Assembly: GCA_030151565.1 (NCBI GenBank)
Contig: JASLDM010000048.1
Coordinates: 1-5,520 of the forward strand
Source: Flavobacterium sp.
GTDB lineage: Bacteria > Bacteroidota > Bacteroidia > Flavobacteriales > Flavobacteriaceae
Direction: 5' to 3'
DNA length: 5,520 nt
A program made the translations under genes and the position numbers. Below the pieces are notes generated by a model. The model was not told the origin of the DNA and did no database searches. It saw only the letters and a program-made list of their open reading frames with translations. Below, piece by piece: positions 1-5,520 of the stretch (within the stretch, counting starts at the first letter, position 1; every line of letters begins with the position of its first letter).

Positions 1-2835
1 TACAATTCCATTTAACACAGCCACTCCAAATAGCGCAATGAAACCAACACCAGCAGAGATGCTAAATGGCATGTCTCTCAGCCATAATGCAGCTACACCA
101 CCAATAGCAGATAGAGGAATTGCAGTAAAAATCATTAAAGATTGTTTTACAGATTTAAAGGTAAAAAACAATAAAATAAAGATTAAGGAGAGCGCAATTG
201 GAACAGCAACCATTAAACGATTTGTGGCATCAACCAGATTTTCAAATTGTCCACCATACGTAATATAATAACCATCCGGTAAGTTTAATTTTTGATCCAA
301 TTTGTCTTGAATGTCATTAACCACACTTTTTACATCTCGCTCGCGTACATTAAAACCTAAAACGATACGTCTTTTTCCGTCTTCCCGACTGATTTGTTGG
401 GGGCCATCTTCATAGTCAATGGTTGCAATTTGTGCTAATGGTATTTGCTGTCCATTGGCTAGAGGGATAAACATATCTCTAAGATTGCTGATATCTTGAC
501 GCGCATCTTGATCTAACCGAACGACAAGTTCAAAGCGTTTTTCACCTTCATAGACAAATCCTGCTGTTTCACCAGCATATCCAGCACGTACAATCTGACT
601 TATTTCAGAAATCTTTAATCCGTATAAGGCTAATTTATCCTTGTCATATTTAATTGATATTTGCGGCAGTCCGGTGACCCTTTCAAGTTTCGTGCTAGAC
701 ACGCCTTTTACGTTAGCAATAAGTCCGTTTATTTCATCACCGATGCTTGCTAGTCGATCTAAATCATCTCCAAACACTTTTATAGCCACATCACTACGTA
801 CGCCGGTCATCAACTCGTTAAAACGCATTTGAATCGGTTGTGAAAACTCGGTGCTGACACCTGGAATTTCTTCTAATGCTTCTTCCATTAAAGCAATTAA
901 TTCTTCTTTGGTTTTAGCACTGGTCCACTCGCTTTTTTCTTTCAAAACAATAATCATATCCGCCGCTTCCATAGGCATTGGATCCGTTGGTATTTCTGCA
1001 CTCCCAATTTTAGAAATTACCATCTTTACTTCGGGAAAACGCTCTTTTAATAGTTGTTCCGCTTTTGTAGTCGTTTCAATTTCTTGTGAGAGCGAACTCC
1101 CAGAAGAAATAATAACATGTGTCGCTAAATCCCCTTCGTCAAGAGTAGGGATAAATTCCCCTCCCATTCTTCCAAATACAACTAATGCAAGTGCAAATAA
1201 ACCAAAGGCAACTGTGAGAACCATGCGTTTTGCTTTAAAAGCGCCTTCCAAAATAGGCTTATACCAACGATATAATGTATCGATGATCTTATCGCTAAAG
1301 TTCGGTTTTTCTTTCCCTACATTTTTAGATAAACACAACGAAGAAACCATGGGTACATAAGTCAACGATAGGATAAATGCTCCTAAAATAGCAAAGGAAA
1401 CAGTCATGGCCATCGGTCCAAACATTTTACCTTCAATACCTGTTAATGCCAGAATGGGCAGGTAAACAATTAGAATGATAATCTCTCCAAAAGACGCACT
1501 TGTTCGTATTTTAGAAGAAGCGATAAAAACTTCCTCATTCATCTGATTTTGGGTTAGTTTTCTATTTTTACCGATGTAAATCCGGTGTACAATGGCTTCG
1601 ACAATTATTACTGCTCCATCTACGATCAGTCCAAAATCAATTGCACCTAAACTCATTAAGTTACCACTTACCCCAAATAGTTTCATCATGGATATCGCAA
1701 ATAATAAGGCTAATGGAATTACCGAGGCAACAATCAATCCTGCTCTCCAATTACCGAGTAATAATACCAGAACAAACACCACGATAAGAGCGCCTTCAAT
1801 AAGGTTGGTTTGAATTGTTTTAACCGTTTTATCAATAAGTTTAGTACGGTCTATAAAAGGTTCAATGGCAACCCCTTCCGGTAGTGATTTTTCAATTTGC
1901 GTAATGCGTTCTTTTACTAATCGAACAACCTCTTGCGTATCGGCATCTTTCAACATCATCACCATGCCACTTACATCCTCGCCTTTTCCATCTTTGGTAA
2001 CGGCGCCATAGCGAATGCTACTGCCAATTCGTACATCAGCAACATCCCGAATCAAAACAGGAGTTCCGCTGTCATTTTTAACAACGATGCGTTCGATGTC
2101 CTCCAGGCTTCCTATCATTCCTACACTACGAATAAAATATGCGTAAGGCTTTTTGTCAATATAGGCTCCCCCCGTATTCTCATTATTCGCTTCCAACGCA
2201 TCGAATATTTCTATGATAGAAGTATCCATACTTTTCAAGCGATCTGGTTTTACAGCAATTTCATATTGTTTCAGATGACCTCCCAAAGTATTTACTTCAG
2301 CAACCCCTTTTACACCAACCAATTGCGGTTTAATAATCCAATCTTGTATGGTTCGCAACTCCATACTATTAAATTTTTCCTCATAGCCTTCTTTTGCATA
2401 GACTACATATTGGTAAATTTCGCCCAAACCTGTACTTACAGGAGCTAGTTCAGGAATGCCTACCCCTTTCGGGATAAGCTCTTCCGCACTTTTTAATTTC
2501 TCAGATATCTGAGCGCGTGCCCAATAGATATCCGTACTTTCTGTAAATACAACCGTAATAACGCTCAATCCAAATCTACTGATAGAACGAAGTTCTGTAA
2601 TATTTGGAATAGGCTTTACGGCCTGCTCTATCGGATAAGTGATAAATTGCTCTACTTCCTGAGTAGCTAAAGTAGGCGAAGTAGTGATAATTTGAACCTG
2701 ATTATTCGTAATATCAGGCTGTGTATCCATTGGCAAATTTGCAACAGAATATACTCCTAGAGTGATAAGACCCAAGATGAATATTCCAACTATAAATTTG
2801 TTGTGGATACTAAAATGTATGATTTTATCTAACAT
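1..2835 (-). CDS. czcA: CusA/CzcA-family heavy-metal efflux RND transporter, C-terminus cut by window edge
   Basis: This is the inner-membrane, proton-driven pump of a tripartite efflux system that moves metal cations out through an adaptor and an outer-membrane channel. Reading leftward from the ATG at 2835, the frame stays open for 945 codons to base 1. The N-terminus (MLDKIIHFSI) is typical of the family. It is also the first ATG, because the frame closes upstream at a TAG at 2922-2920. TM1 lies at about residues 12-31. TM2-TM4 cover about 344-413 and carry the proton-relay motif DFGLIVDGAVIIVE with D400, D406 and E413, which correspond to D402, D408 and E415 of Cupriavidus CzcA. Other family blocks are GNWRAG (361-366), FGEIIILIVYLPILALTG followed by IEGKMF, GEFIPTLDEGDLA (559-571) and, at the cut end, GFIALFGVAVLNGIV. 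The D-rich TM4 motif favours divalent cations (Zn, Co, Cd or Ni) over Cu(I)/Ag(I), whose pumps have AIGAMVDA here; this specificity is inferred. A normal family member is about 1030 residues, and some Bacteroidota forms are fused to a TolC-like domain near 1450, so the missing part cannot be sized. The cysteine-rich gene sits 79 bp upstream and is probably cotranscribed. Confidence 0.96.
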   Translation of the reverse strand, partial: MLDKIIHFSIHNKFIVGIFILGLITLGVYSVANLPMDTQPDITNNQVQIITTSPTLATQEVEQFITYPIEQAVKPIPNITELRSISRFGLSVITVVFTESTDIYWARAQISEKLKSAEELIPKGVGIPELAPVSTGLGEIYQYVVYAKEGYEEKFNSMELRTIQDWIIKPQLVGVKGVAEVNTLGGHLKQYEIAVKPDRLKSMDTSIIEIFDALEANNENTGGAYIDKKPYAYFIRSVGMIGSLEDIERIVVKNDSGTPVLIRDVADVRIGSSIRYGAVTKDGKGEDVSGMVMMLKDADTQEVVRLVKERITQIEKSLPEGVAIEPFIDRTKLIDKTVKTIQTNLIEGALIVVFVLVLLLGNWRAGLIVASVIPLALLFAISMMKLFGVSGNLMSLGAIDFGLIVDGAVIIVEAIVHRIYIGKNRKLTQNQMNEEVFIASSKIRTSASFGEIIILIVYLPILALTGIEGKMFGPMAMTVSFAILGAFILSLTYVPMVSSLCLSKNVGKEKPNFSDKIIDTLYRWYKPILEGAFKAKRMVLTVAFGLFALALVVFGRMGGEFIPTLDEGDLATHVIISSGSSLSQEIETTTKAEQLLKERFPEVKMVISKIGSAEIPTDPMPMEAADMIIVLKEKSEWTSAKTKEELIALMEEALEEIPGVSTEFSQPIQMRFNELMTGVRSDVAIKVFGDDLDRLASIGDEINGLIANVKGVSSTKLERVTGLPQISIKYDKDKLALYGLKISEISQIVRAGYAGETAGFVYEGEKRFELVVRLDQDARQDISNLRDMFIPLANGQQIPLAQIATIDYEDGPQQISREDGKRRIVLGFNVRERDVKSVVNDIQDKLDQKLNLPDGYYITYGGQFENLVDATNRLMVAVPIALSLIFILLFFTFKSVKQSLMIFTAIPLSAIGGVAALWLRDMPFSISAGVGFIALFGVAVLNGIV

Positions 2836-2914
2836 TGTAGTATTTTTAAAATTAAGGAATTTAATAGCCGTATTGCTTCTTTCTATAGAAGAATCAACAC
2901 GCGCTTCACAGATG

Positions 2915-3274
2915 TTAGCCTATCAACTTAGGAGGTTGCCAGATTGAAAAAACTAAATTACCAACTAAATTCTGGTAAATAGAATTGACTTTGGAATTAA
3001 TAGGAACTGCTACAAAAGCCAATATTGAGGAAGGCTTAGTAACAGTTAAGAAAACAGAGCAACAAGAACAGGTGCATAAAGGAGAACAAGCATCTTGATG
3101 CATTGTTACGTTCCTTGCCGCTTCTATAGTGCTTGTTTGAATATTTGTTTGGAGAGAAATAGTATGAGTCACAGCTACATTATTCTCCTCATACTTATCC
3201 GCACACGGATACATACTTATCACAATAAAGATAAGTGCTAGTATTTGAGTTAATATAGTACGTACTTGTTTCAT
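2915..3274 (-). CDS. Small cysteine-rich DUF6660-like protein heading the metal efflux operon
   Basis: This is a 119-residue protein with a hydrophobic N-terminal segment (residues 6-22, ILTQILALIFIVISMY) that looks like a signal peptide or membrane anchor. C24 follows in MYPCAD, which is not a good lipobox. A compact potential metal-binding cluster lies at residues 59-72: H59, D61, C63, C67, C69, C71 and C72 (HQDACSPLCTCSCC). The C-terminus ends in SIWQPPKLIG. The DxCSPxCxCxCC cluster and the IWQPPKL tail match, from memory, a Bacteroidota family of about 110 residues (DUF6660) found just upstream of CusA/CzcA pumps. Its biochemical role is not established. A periplasmic metal-binding, sensing or delivery role is inferred from the cysteine cluster and operon position. 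The stop is 79 bp before the pump ATG with no terminator between, so cotranscription is likely. No Shine-Dalgarno sequence precedes the ATG, as is normal in Bacteroidota. The gene being real is fairly sure; the family number is less so. Confidence 0.86.
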   Translation of the reverse strand: MKQVRTILTQILALIFIVISMYPCADKYEENNVAVTHTISLQTNIQTSTIEAARNVTMHQDACSPLCTCSCCSVFLTVTKPSSILAFVAVPINSKVNSIYQNLVGNLVFSIWQPPKLIG

Positions 3275-3298
3275 AAAACAAATATAATTTAAAAATGC

Positions 3299-3330
3299 TA
3301 AAAGTAAAGAATATGAATTTTATTTTTCAA
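3299..3330 (-). promoter_or_regulatory. Candidate Bacteroidota-type promoter of the metal efflux operon
   Basis: Read on the minus strand, a TTG (3330-3328) is followed after 21 bases by TACTTTTA (3306-3299), a 7/8 match to the Bacteroidota -7 element TAnnTTTG. The -7 element ends 24 bases before the ATG at 3274, leaving a short leader. The inverted repeat at 3334-3350 lies immediately upstream of the TTG. The region is AT-rich, so a chance match is possible. Confidence 0.38.
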
Positions 3331-3333
3331 CAA

Positions 3334-3350
3334 TTGCAACAGCGTTGCAA
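3334..3350. promoter_or_regulatory. 17-bp perfect inverted repeat, candidate metal-responsive operator
   Basis: TTGCAAC-AGC-GTTGCAA has seven-base arms that are exact reverse complements around a three-base spacer. It is centred 68 bases upstream of the start codon of the cysteine-rich protein and abuts the candidate -33 element. The size and symmetry suit a dimeric winged-helix repressor, such as a Fur/Zur-family or ArsR/SmtB-type regulator. Which one cannot be told, and no regulator gene is in the window. The GC-containing arms stand out against the surrounding AT-rich DNA. Confidence 0.5.
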
Positions 3351-3378
3351 CTAAAGGAGTTCTGGTAAATAAACATAA

Positions 3379-3406
3379 AAAATCCCAACCAAACGATTGG
3401 GATTTT
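3379..3406 (-). terminator. Rho-independent terminator of the SUKH gene
   Basis: A perfect 10-bp stem, AAAATCCCAA (3379-3388) with TTGGGATTTT (3397-3406), encloses an eight-base loop. On the minus strand the distal arm continues into a run of six T (TTGGGATTTTTTATG). It begins 77 bases after the stop codon of the 257-residue gene and upstream of the metal-operon promoter, so it should separate the two minus-strand units. The plus-strand T tract is shorter (TTTTCC), so leftward termination is favoured. Confidence 0.82.
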
Positions 3407-3482
3407 CCTTTATATCAACTTTTCTAATTAAAATAGTAATGGCAGTAAATCTTCTTTTTTTTACAGTAATAGATTTTTAAAA

Positions 3483-4256
3483 TTAGTCCATCTCAAAATC
3501 AGTGGGTAAAATTCCATAATCAACCAAATTGAATTCTGGAAATTTCGCTTTTAAAACAGCCGTCCATTCTTTGATTTTTCCTTGTTTTTTAACGCTATCT
3601 AAACTTTCTTTGTAATGAATAGCATACGTTGGGGTACTCCAAGCGTCATAAGTAAGGCGACTAACTTCAGTGGCTGCTCCATCCAAAACCGCTTGGGCTA
3701 CATACTCGTGAACACCTGCTTCTGACTGTTCTAACTGCTTCCATGTGCTTGTTAGTTTTAATGGCAATACTGCATACAAGGCCTCTTCATCTTTAGCCGT
3801 GATGGCAAATTGTACACACCAACTTTTTTCCGAATTGTCTAAGGTCTCTACATCTTCTTGTTCTACTTGTTCTAAAGCATGCCTTAGTAAATCCTCAAAT
3901 GTAAAATCCGTTTTTGCTATTTCATCATCGATCCAAGTAAATACACGCTGACTCTTAACTTTTACTGTACGTAAAATCCAATAGTCCTCCCCTCCATTAT
4001 CTCCAATCATCAAATAATCTGGCACTGATTCTTGTAAATACTTATTCTGTTCTATTAAATCATCTGCATTTGTAAAAAGTCCCAGTATAAAATCTTGATG
4101 CATACCAAAGTGTAACAAAAAATCACGGTAATACTCTGGAAAATCAATTCCCACTTGTTGCTCTAAATTTGCAACCGCTACTTCTGTCATTGGAATATAA
4201 AAAACCTTGTCGCCAACAGCTTTTAACCTGTCCATTATCTCTTGATATGTAATCAT
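3483..4256 (-). CDS. SMI1/KNR4 (SUKH superfamily) protein, 257 residues
   Basis: Residues 22-126 form a SMI1/KNR4-type domain. They include the signature helix VAVANLEQQVGIDFPEYYRD leading into FLLHFG (26-51), then LGLFTNADDLIEQN (58-71), YLMIGDNGGEDYWIL (81-95) and the strand VFTWIDDE (105-112). In bacteria, SUKH proteins are often immunity proteins that bind and neutralise polymorphic or contact-dependent toxins in the cytoplasm. Others are general scaffold-like proteins. No signal peptide or membrane segment is seen. The remaining residues 130-257 (SWCVQFAITAKDEEALYAVLPLKL onward) are a second region that I do not recognise. No toxin, VgrG, PAAR or Rhs gene adjoins it, so an immunity role is only an inference from the domain. 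The ATG at 4256 is preceded by a weak purine stretch (AAGAAAT), and the SUKH homology begins about 20 residues in, which supports this start. The gene appears monocistronic, with its own terminator downstream and a divergent gene upstream. Confidence 0.88.
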   Translation of the reverse strand: MITYQEIMDRLKAVGDKVFYIPMTEVAVANLEQQVGIDFPEYYRDFLLHFGMHQDFILGLFTNADDLIEQNKYLQESVPDYLMIGDNGGEDYWILRTVKVKSQRVFTWIDDEIAKTDFTFEDLLRHALEQVEQEDVETLDNSEKSWCVQFAITAKDEEALYAVLPLKLTSTWKQLEQSEAGVHEYVAQAVLDGAATEVSRLTYDAWSTPTYAIHYKESLDSVKKQGKIKEWTAVLKAKFPEFNLVDYGILPTDFEMD

Positions 4257-4292
4257 ATTTCTTGATGTTAATTTTAATCTTGATTATAAACA

Positions 4293-4300
4293 CAAAGCTA
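4293..4300 (-). promoter_or_regulatory. Candidate -7 element for the SUKH gene
   Basis: On the minus strand the sequence TAGCTTTG is an exact TAnnTTTG match ending 36 bases before the ATG at 4256. No TTG or TTTG is present 19-21 bases upstream, so only half of a canonical Bacteroidota promoter is seen. A 10-bp palindrome, AAAGCGCTTT (4309-4318), lies in the -33 spacer. It may be an operator or chance. Confidence 0.35.
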
Positions 4301-4459
4301 CAACAGATAAAGCGCTTTTGACCTTTAGATTCTAGATAATTTGCTGTAATTATTCGGGGATGGTTTTCTATTGTAAGCTTCTTTTTATAACTGGATTACT
4401 CGACTACTATTTTTTCTAATGAAGTACACATATTTTATCTAGCAGAAATTTTTTTCTTG

Positions 4460-4491
4460 AAAAAAGGTAGGCGAATCTAAACTCACCTACC
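4460..4491 (-). terminator. Terminator-like hairpin on the minus strand with no visible upstream gene
   Basis: Arms GGTAGGCGA (4466-4474) and TCACCTACC (4483-4491) pair around an eight-base loop. In minus-strand RNA the stem reads GGUAGGUGA / UCGCCUACC, nine base pairs including one G-U wobble, followed directly by UUUUUU (4465-4460). In plus-strand RNA the same position is a C-A mismatch and no U run follows. This asymmetry indicates leftward termination. To the right lies only the plus-strand DUF1275 gene, so the terminated transcript would have to be antisense to it, a small RNA, or a remnant of a lost gene. Confidence 0.6.
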
Positions 4492-4543
4492 CTACTAACT
4501 AAATCAGTGTATATTATATTCAATTATCAACCTAATAAGAAAG

Positions 4544-4559
4544 TAGTTTTGTAAATTTG
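4544..4559 (+). promoter_or_regulatory. Two adjacent candidate -7 elements for the DUF1275 gene
   Basis: TAGTTTTG (4544-4551) and TAAATTTG (4552-4559) are both exact TAnnTTTG matches, placed back to back 21-36 bases before the ATG at 4580. No TTG is seen at the usual 19-21 base distance upstream of either, so the -33 element is missing or divergent. The leader would be about 10-25 bases. Confidence 0.42.
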
Positions 4560-4579
4560 TAATAAAAGCAAGTTTTTAT

Positions 4580-5314
4580 ATGTTCAGACATAAAGGGAAA
4601 GGACGTACTTATTCCCACAACCTTAAATTAGCATCAATTTTATCAGGCGTAGCGGGCGTAGTAAATATCGTAGGTGTTTTAGAACTCAAGATGTTAACTA
4701 CTAACGTAACTGGCCATTTTGCTTTTTTTTCTGAAGAACTTATCCTAAAGAATTACAGTATGGCATTGATTTACCTTATATATATCCTGTTTTTTCTGTT
4801 TGGAGCTTTTATTTCAAGCCTGATTATGGAATGGATTACTAAGTACAAGGCACAAGCTTCTTATGTAATTCCTATATTAATTGAGATAGCCATACTTTTT
4901 ATTGTTAGTTTTTCAAACTGTTTTCTTCCCAGAGAAAAACTCTCTATTTCAATTCTTTTATCTTCAGCTCTACTTTTTTCTATGGGATTACAAAATGCAT
5001 TAGTAACACGTGTTTCACAATCTGTAGTAAGAACTACTCATCTTACTGGACTATTCACTGATTTAGGCATTGAATTATCTCAGCTTTTCTTTTATAAAAG
5101 TAAATCTGAGAAAATAACACTCAATAAAAGTATTTTTTTAAAATTTGCAATTATTTGCTGTTTCTTTAGCGGAGGTATTATAGGTGGATTTGTATATGCG
5201 TATTTCGAATTAAAAACCCTCCTACTTCCAATAGCATTACTAATTTTTGCTTTATGGTACGACCATTTATTAATTAGATACTATTTTTTGCGTAAAAAAC
5301 TCAGACATCATTGA
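4580..5314 (+). CDS. YoaK/DUF1275-family multi-pass inner-membrane protein
   Basis: This 244-residue integral membrane protein has about six hydrophobic segments, near residues 17-36, 62-86, 94-113, 123-142, 186-206 and 209-229. Two DUF1275 signatures are clear. The first spans the start of the protein, with SGVAGVVNIVGV (22-33) and TTNVTGH (40-46). The second is GLQNALVTRVS (136-146) followed by VVRTTHLTGLFTDLGIEL (149-166), the most conserved block of the family. The two TG(H/L) blocks look like related halves, as expected for an internally duplicated fold. Members are usually about 220-250 residues, so this one is full length. Biochemical function is unknown for the family, and a small-molecule transport role is only supposition. 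The ends are basic (FRHKGKGR and YFLRKKLRHH). The ATG at 4580 follows two -7-like elements and lacks a Shine-Dalgarno sequence. The gene stands alone and looks more AT-rich than the pump gene. Confidence 0.93.
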   Translation: MFRHKGKGRTYSHNLKLASILSGVAGVVNIVGVLELKMLTTNVTGHFAFFSEELILKNYSMALIYLIYILFFLFGAFISSLIMEWITKYKAQASYVIPILIEIAILFIVSFSNCFLPREKLSISILLSSALLFSMGLQNALVTRVSQSVVRTTHLTGLFTDLGIELSQLFFYKSKSEKITLNKSIFLKFAIICCFFSGGIIGGFVYAYFELKTLLLPIALLIFALWYDHLLIRYYFLRKKLRHH

Positions 5315-5410
5315 TTACTTTATTTTGAATAGAATAATTTCATTTAGGTACGCTTAAAATATCCTACTACTTAAAAAGTTATTTTACTGTCAACTTTATA
5401 AAGGTTAGGG

Positions 5411-5501
5411 TGTTCACTTGTTCACAACTCTACAGCTTCACATTTTAGCAGTTTTACATTTTAGCAGTTAGACAAGTTTCCTCCCACATTCCCTTGTTCA
5501 C
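5411..5501. repeat. Three copies of TGTTCAC, two spaced by 8 bases
   Basis: TGTTCAC is found at 5411-5417, 5419-5425 and 5495-5501. The second and third copies extend leftward to a shared CTTGTTCAC (5417-5425 and 5493-5501), and they flank the 16-base-period tandem repeat. They could be direct half-sites for a regulator of a downstream gene, or remnants of local duplication. Confidence 0.5.
5440..5469. repeat. Tandem direct repeat, 14-base unit, period 16
   Basis: ACATTTTAGCAGTT occurs at 5440-5453 and again at 5456-5469, separated by TT. The two copies are identical. The period of 16 bases is about one and a half helical turns. It may be a recent slippage duplication or paired binding sites; nothing in the sequence decides between them. 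Confidence 0.75.
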
Positions 5502-5520
5502 GACGTAAAGTACTTTTTGT

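Larger units (their letters stand above)
4257..4579. other. 323-bp divergent intergenic region
   Basis: This stretch separates the SUKH gene (leftward) from the DUF1275 gene (rightward). It holds a candidate -7 element for each gene near its ends and a terminator-like hairpin at 4460-4491. The only start-like frame in the middle (ATG at 4360, stop at 4417-4419) encodes 19 residues and looks incidental. The part from about 4320 to 4440 shows no structure or coding signal that I can support. Confidence 0.6.
5315..5520. other. Non-coding tail after the DUF1275 gene, with short direct repeats
   Basis: No gene or convincing rho-independent terminator is seen in these 206 bases. A weak pairing, AAAGTT with AACTTT (about 5377-5400), lacks a T tract. 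The second half contains a 14-base direct repeat and several TGTTCAC copies, listed separately. It is probably the upstream region of a gene beyond the window edge or plain spacer. Confidence 0.5.

Noticed and set aside
38..2947. Plus-strand open frames (for example 851-1360 and 1933-2448) over the left half
   Set aside because: They lie antisense to the continuous 945-codon RND pump frame, which has unmistakable family motifs. Their translations are low-complexity Ser/Thr/Asn-rich and match no family I know.
2970..3371. 12-base direct repeat TTCTGGTAAATA at 2970-2981 and 3360-3371
   Set aside because: About one such match is expected by chance in an AT-rich window of this size. One copy is inside coding sequence, and no flanking similarity or mobile-element structure accompanies it.
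3745..3951. Plus-strand 68-codon open frame inside the SUKH gene
   Set aside because: It is antisense to a well-supported gene and has Ser-rich shadow composition and no start signal.
3092..4103. Shared 12-base ATCTTGATGCAT at 3092-3103 and 4092-4103, both encoding part of MHQD
   Set aside because: The flanking protein sequences are unrelated and the match does not extend, so it is most likely a coincidence.
4360..4419. Small plus-strand frame of 19 codons in the divergent intergenic region
   Set aside because: It is very short and hydrophobic by virtue of AT-rich DNA, with no recognisable promoter or conservation evidence.
4450..4465. T6-CTTG-A6 inverted repeat next to the orphan terminator
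   Set aside because: It is a pure A/T stem that would be very weak. It is better explained as the T tract of the minus-strand terminator plus a neighbouring A/T run.
5507..5516. AAAGTACTTT palindrome at the right edge
   Set aside because: It is a ten-base AT-rich palindrome with no associated promoter or gene visible, so chance is likely.

Overview
The window looks like chromosomal DNA from a Bacteroidota bacterium, probably a member of the Flavobacteriales. Four things suggest this: AT-rich intergenic DNA, starts without a Shine-Dalgarno sequence, several close matches to the Bacteroidota -7 promoter element TAnnTTTG, and a small DUF6660-type cysteine protein directly ahead of a CusA/CzcA pump, which is a typical Bacteroidota arrangement. 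The species cannot be fixed from this sequence.

Left half (1-3350, minus strand): the start of a heavy-metal efflux operon. A 17-bp perfect inverted repeat (TTGCAAC-AGC-GTTGCAA, 3334-3350) lies next to a candidate promoter. Next come a 119-residue secreted or membrane-anchored cysteine-rich protein (3274-2915) and, after 79 bp with no terminator, the inner-membrane RND pump (2835-1). The pump is cut by the window edge after 945 residues, close to the end of its second transmembrane bundle. Its DFG-x3-DG-x5-E proton-relay motif points to the divalent-cation (Zn/Co/Cd, CzcA-like) branch rather than the Cu(I)/Ag(I) branch. The adaptor (CzcB) and outer-membrane (CzcC/TolC) partners are not in the window and would be expected further left. 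No regulator gene is visible.

Middle (3379-4256, minus strand): a 257-residue SMI1/KNR4 (SUKH) protein with its own rho-independent terminator, which separates it from the metal operon. No toxin gene lies beside it, so it is either an orphan immunity-type protein or a housekeeping SUKH protein.

Right (4257-5520): a 323-bp divergent intergenic region, then a 244-residue YoaK/DUF1275 multi-pass membrane protein on the plus strand, then 206 bp of non-coding DNA with short direct repeats. The intergenic region holds a terminator-like hairpin that works best when read on the minus strand, yet no minus-strand gene lies upstream of it in the window. This is the most puzzling structure here.

The three units (metal efflux, SUKH protein, DUF1275 protein) look functionally independent. 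I found no rRNA, tRNA, CRISPR array, insertion sequence or convincing new multi-gene system. The long plus-strand open frames over 38-2947 are shadows of the minus-strand pump gene.
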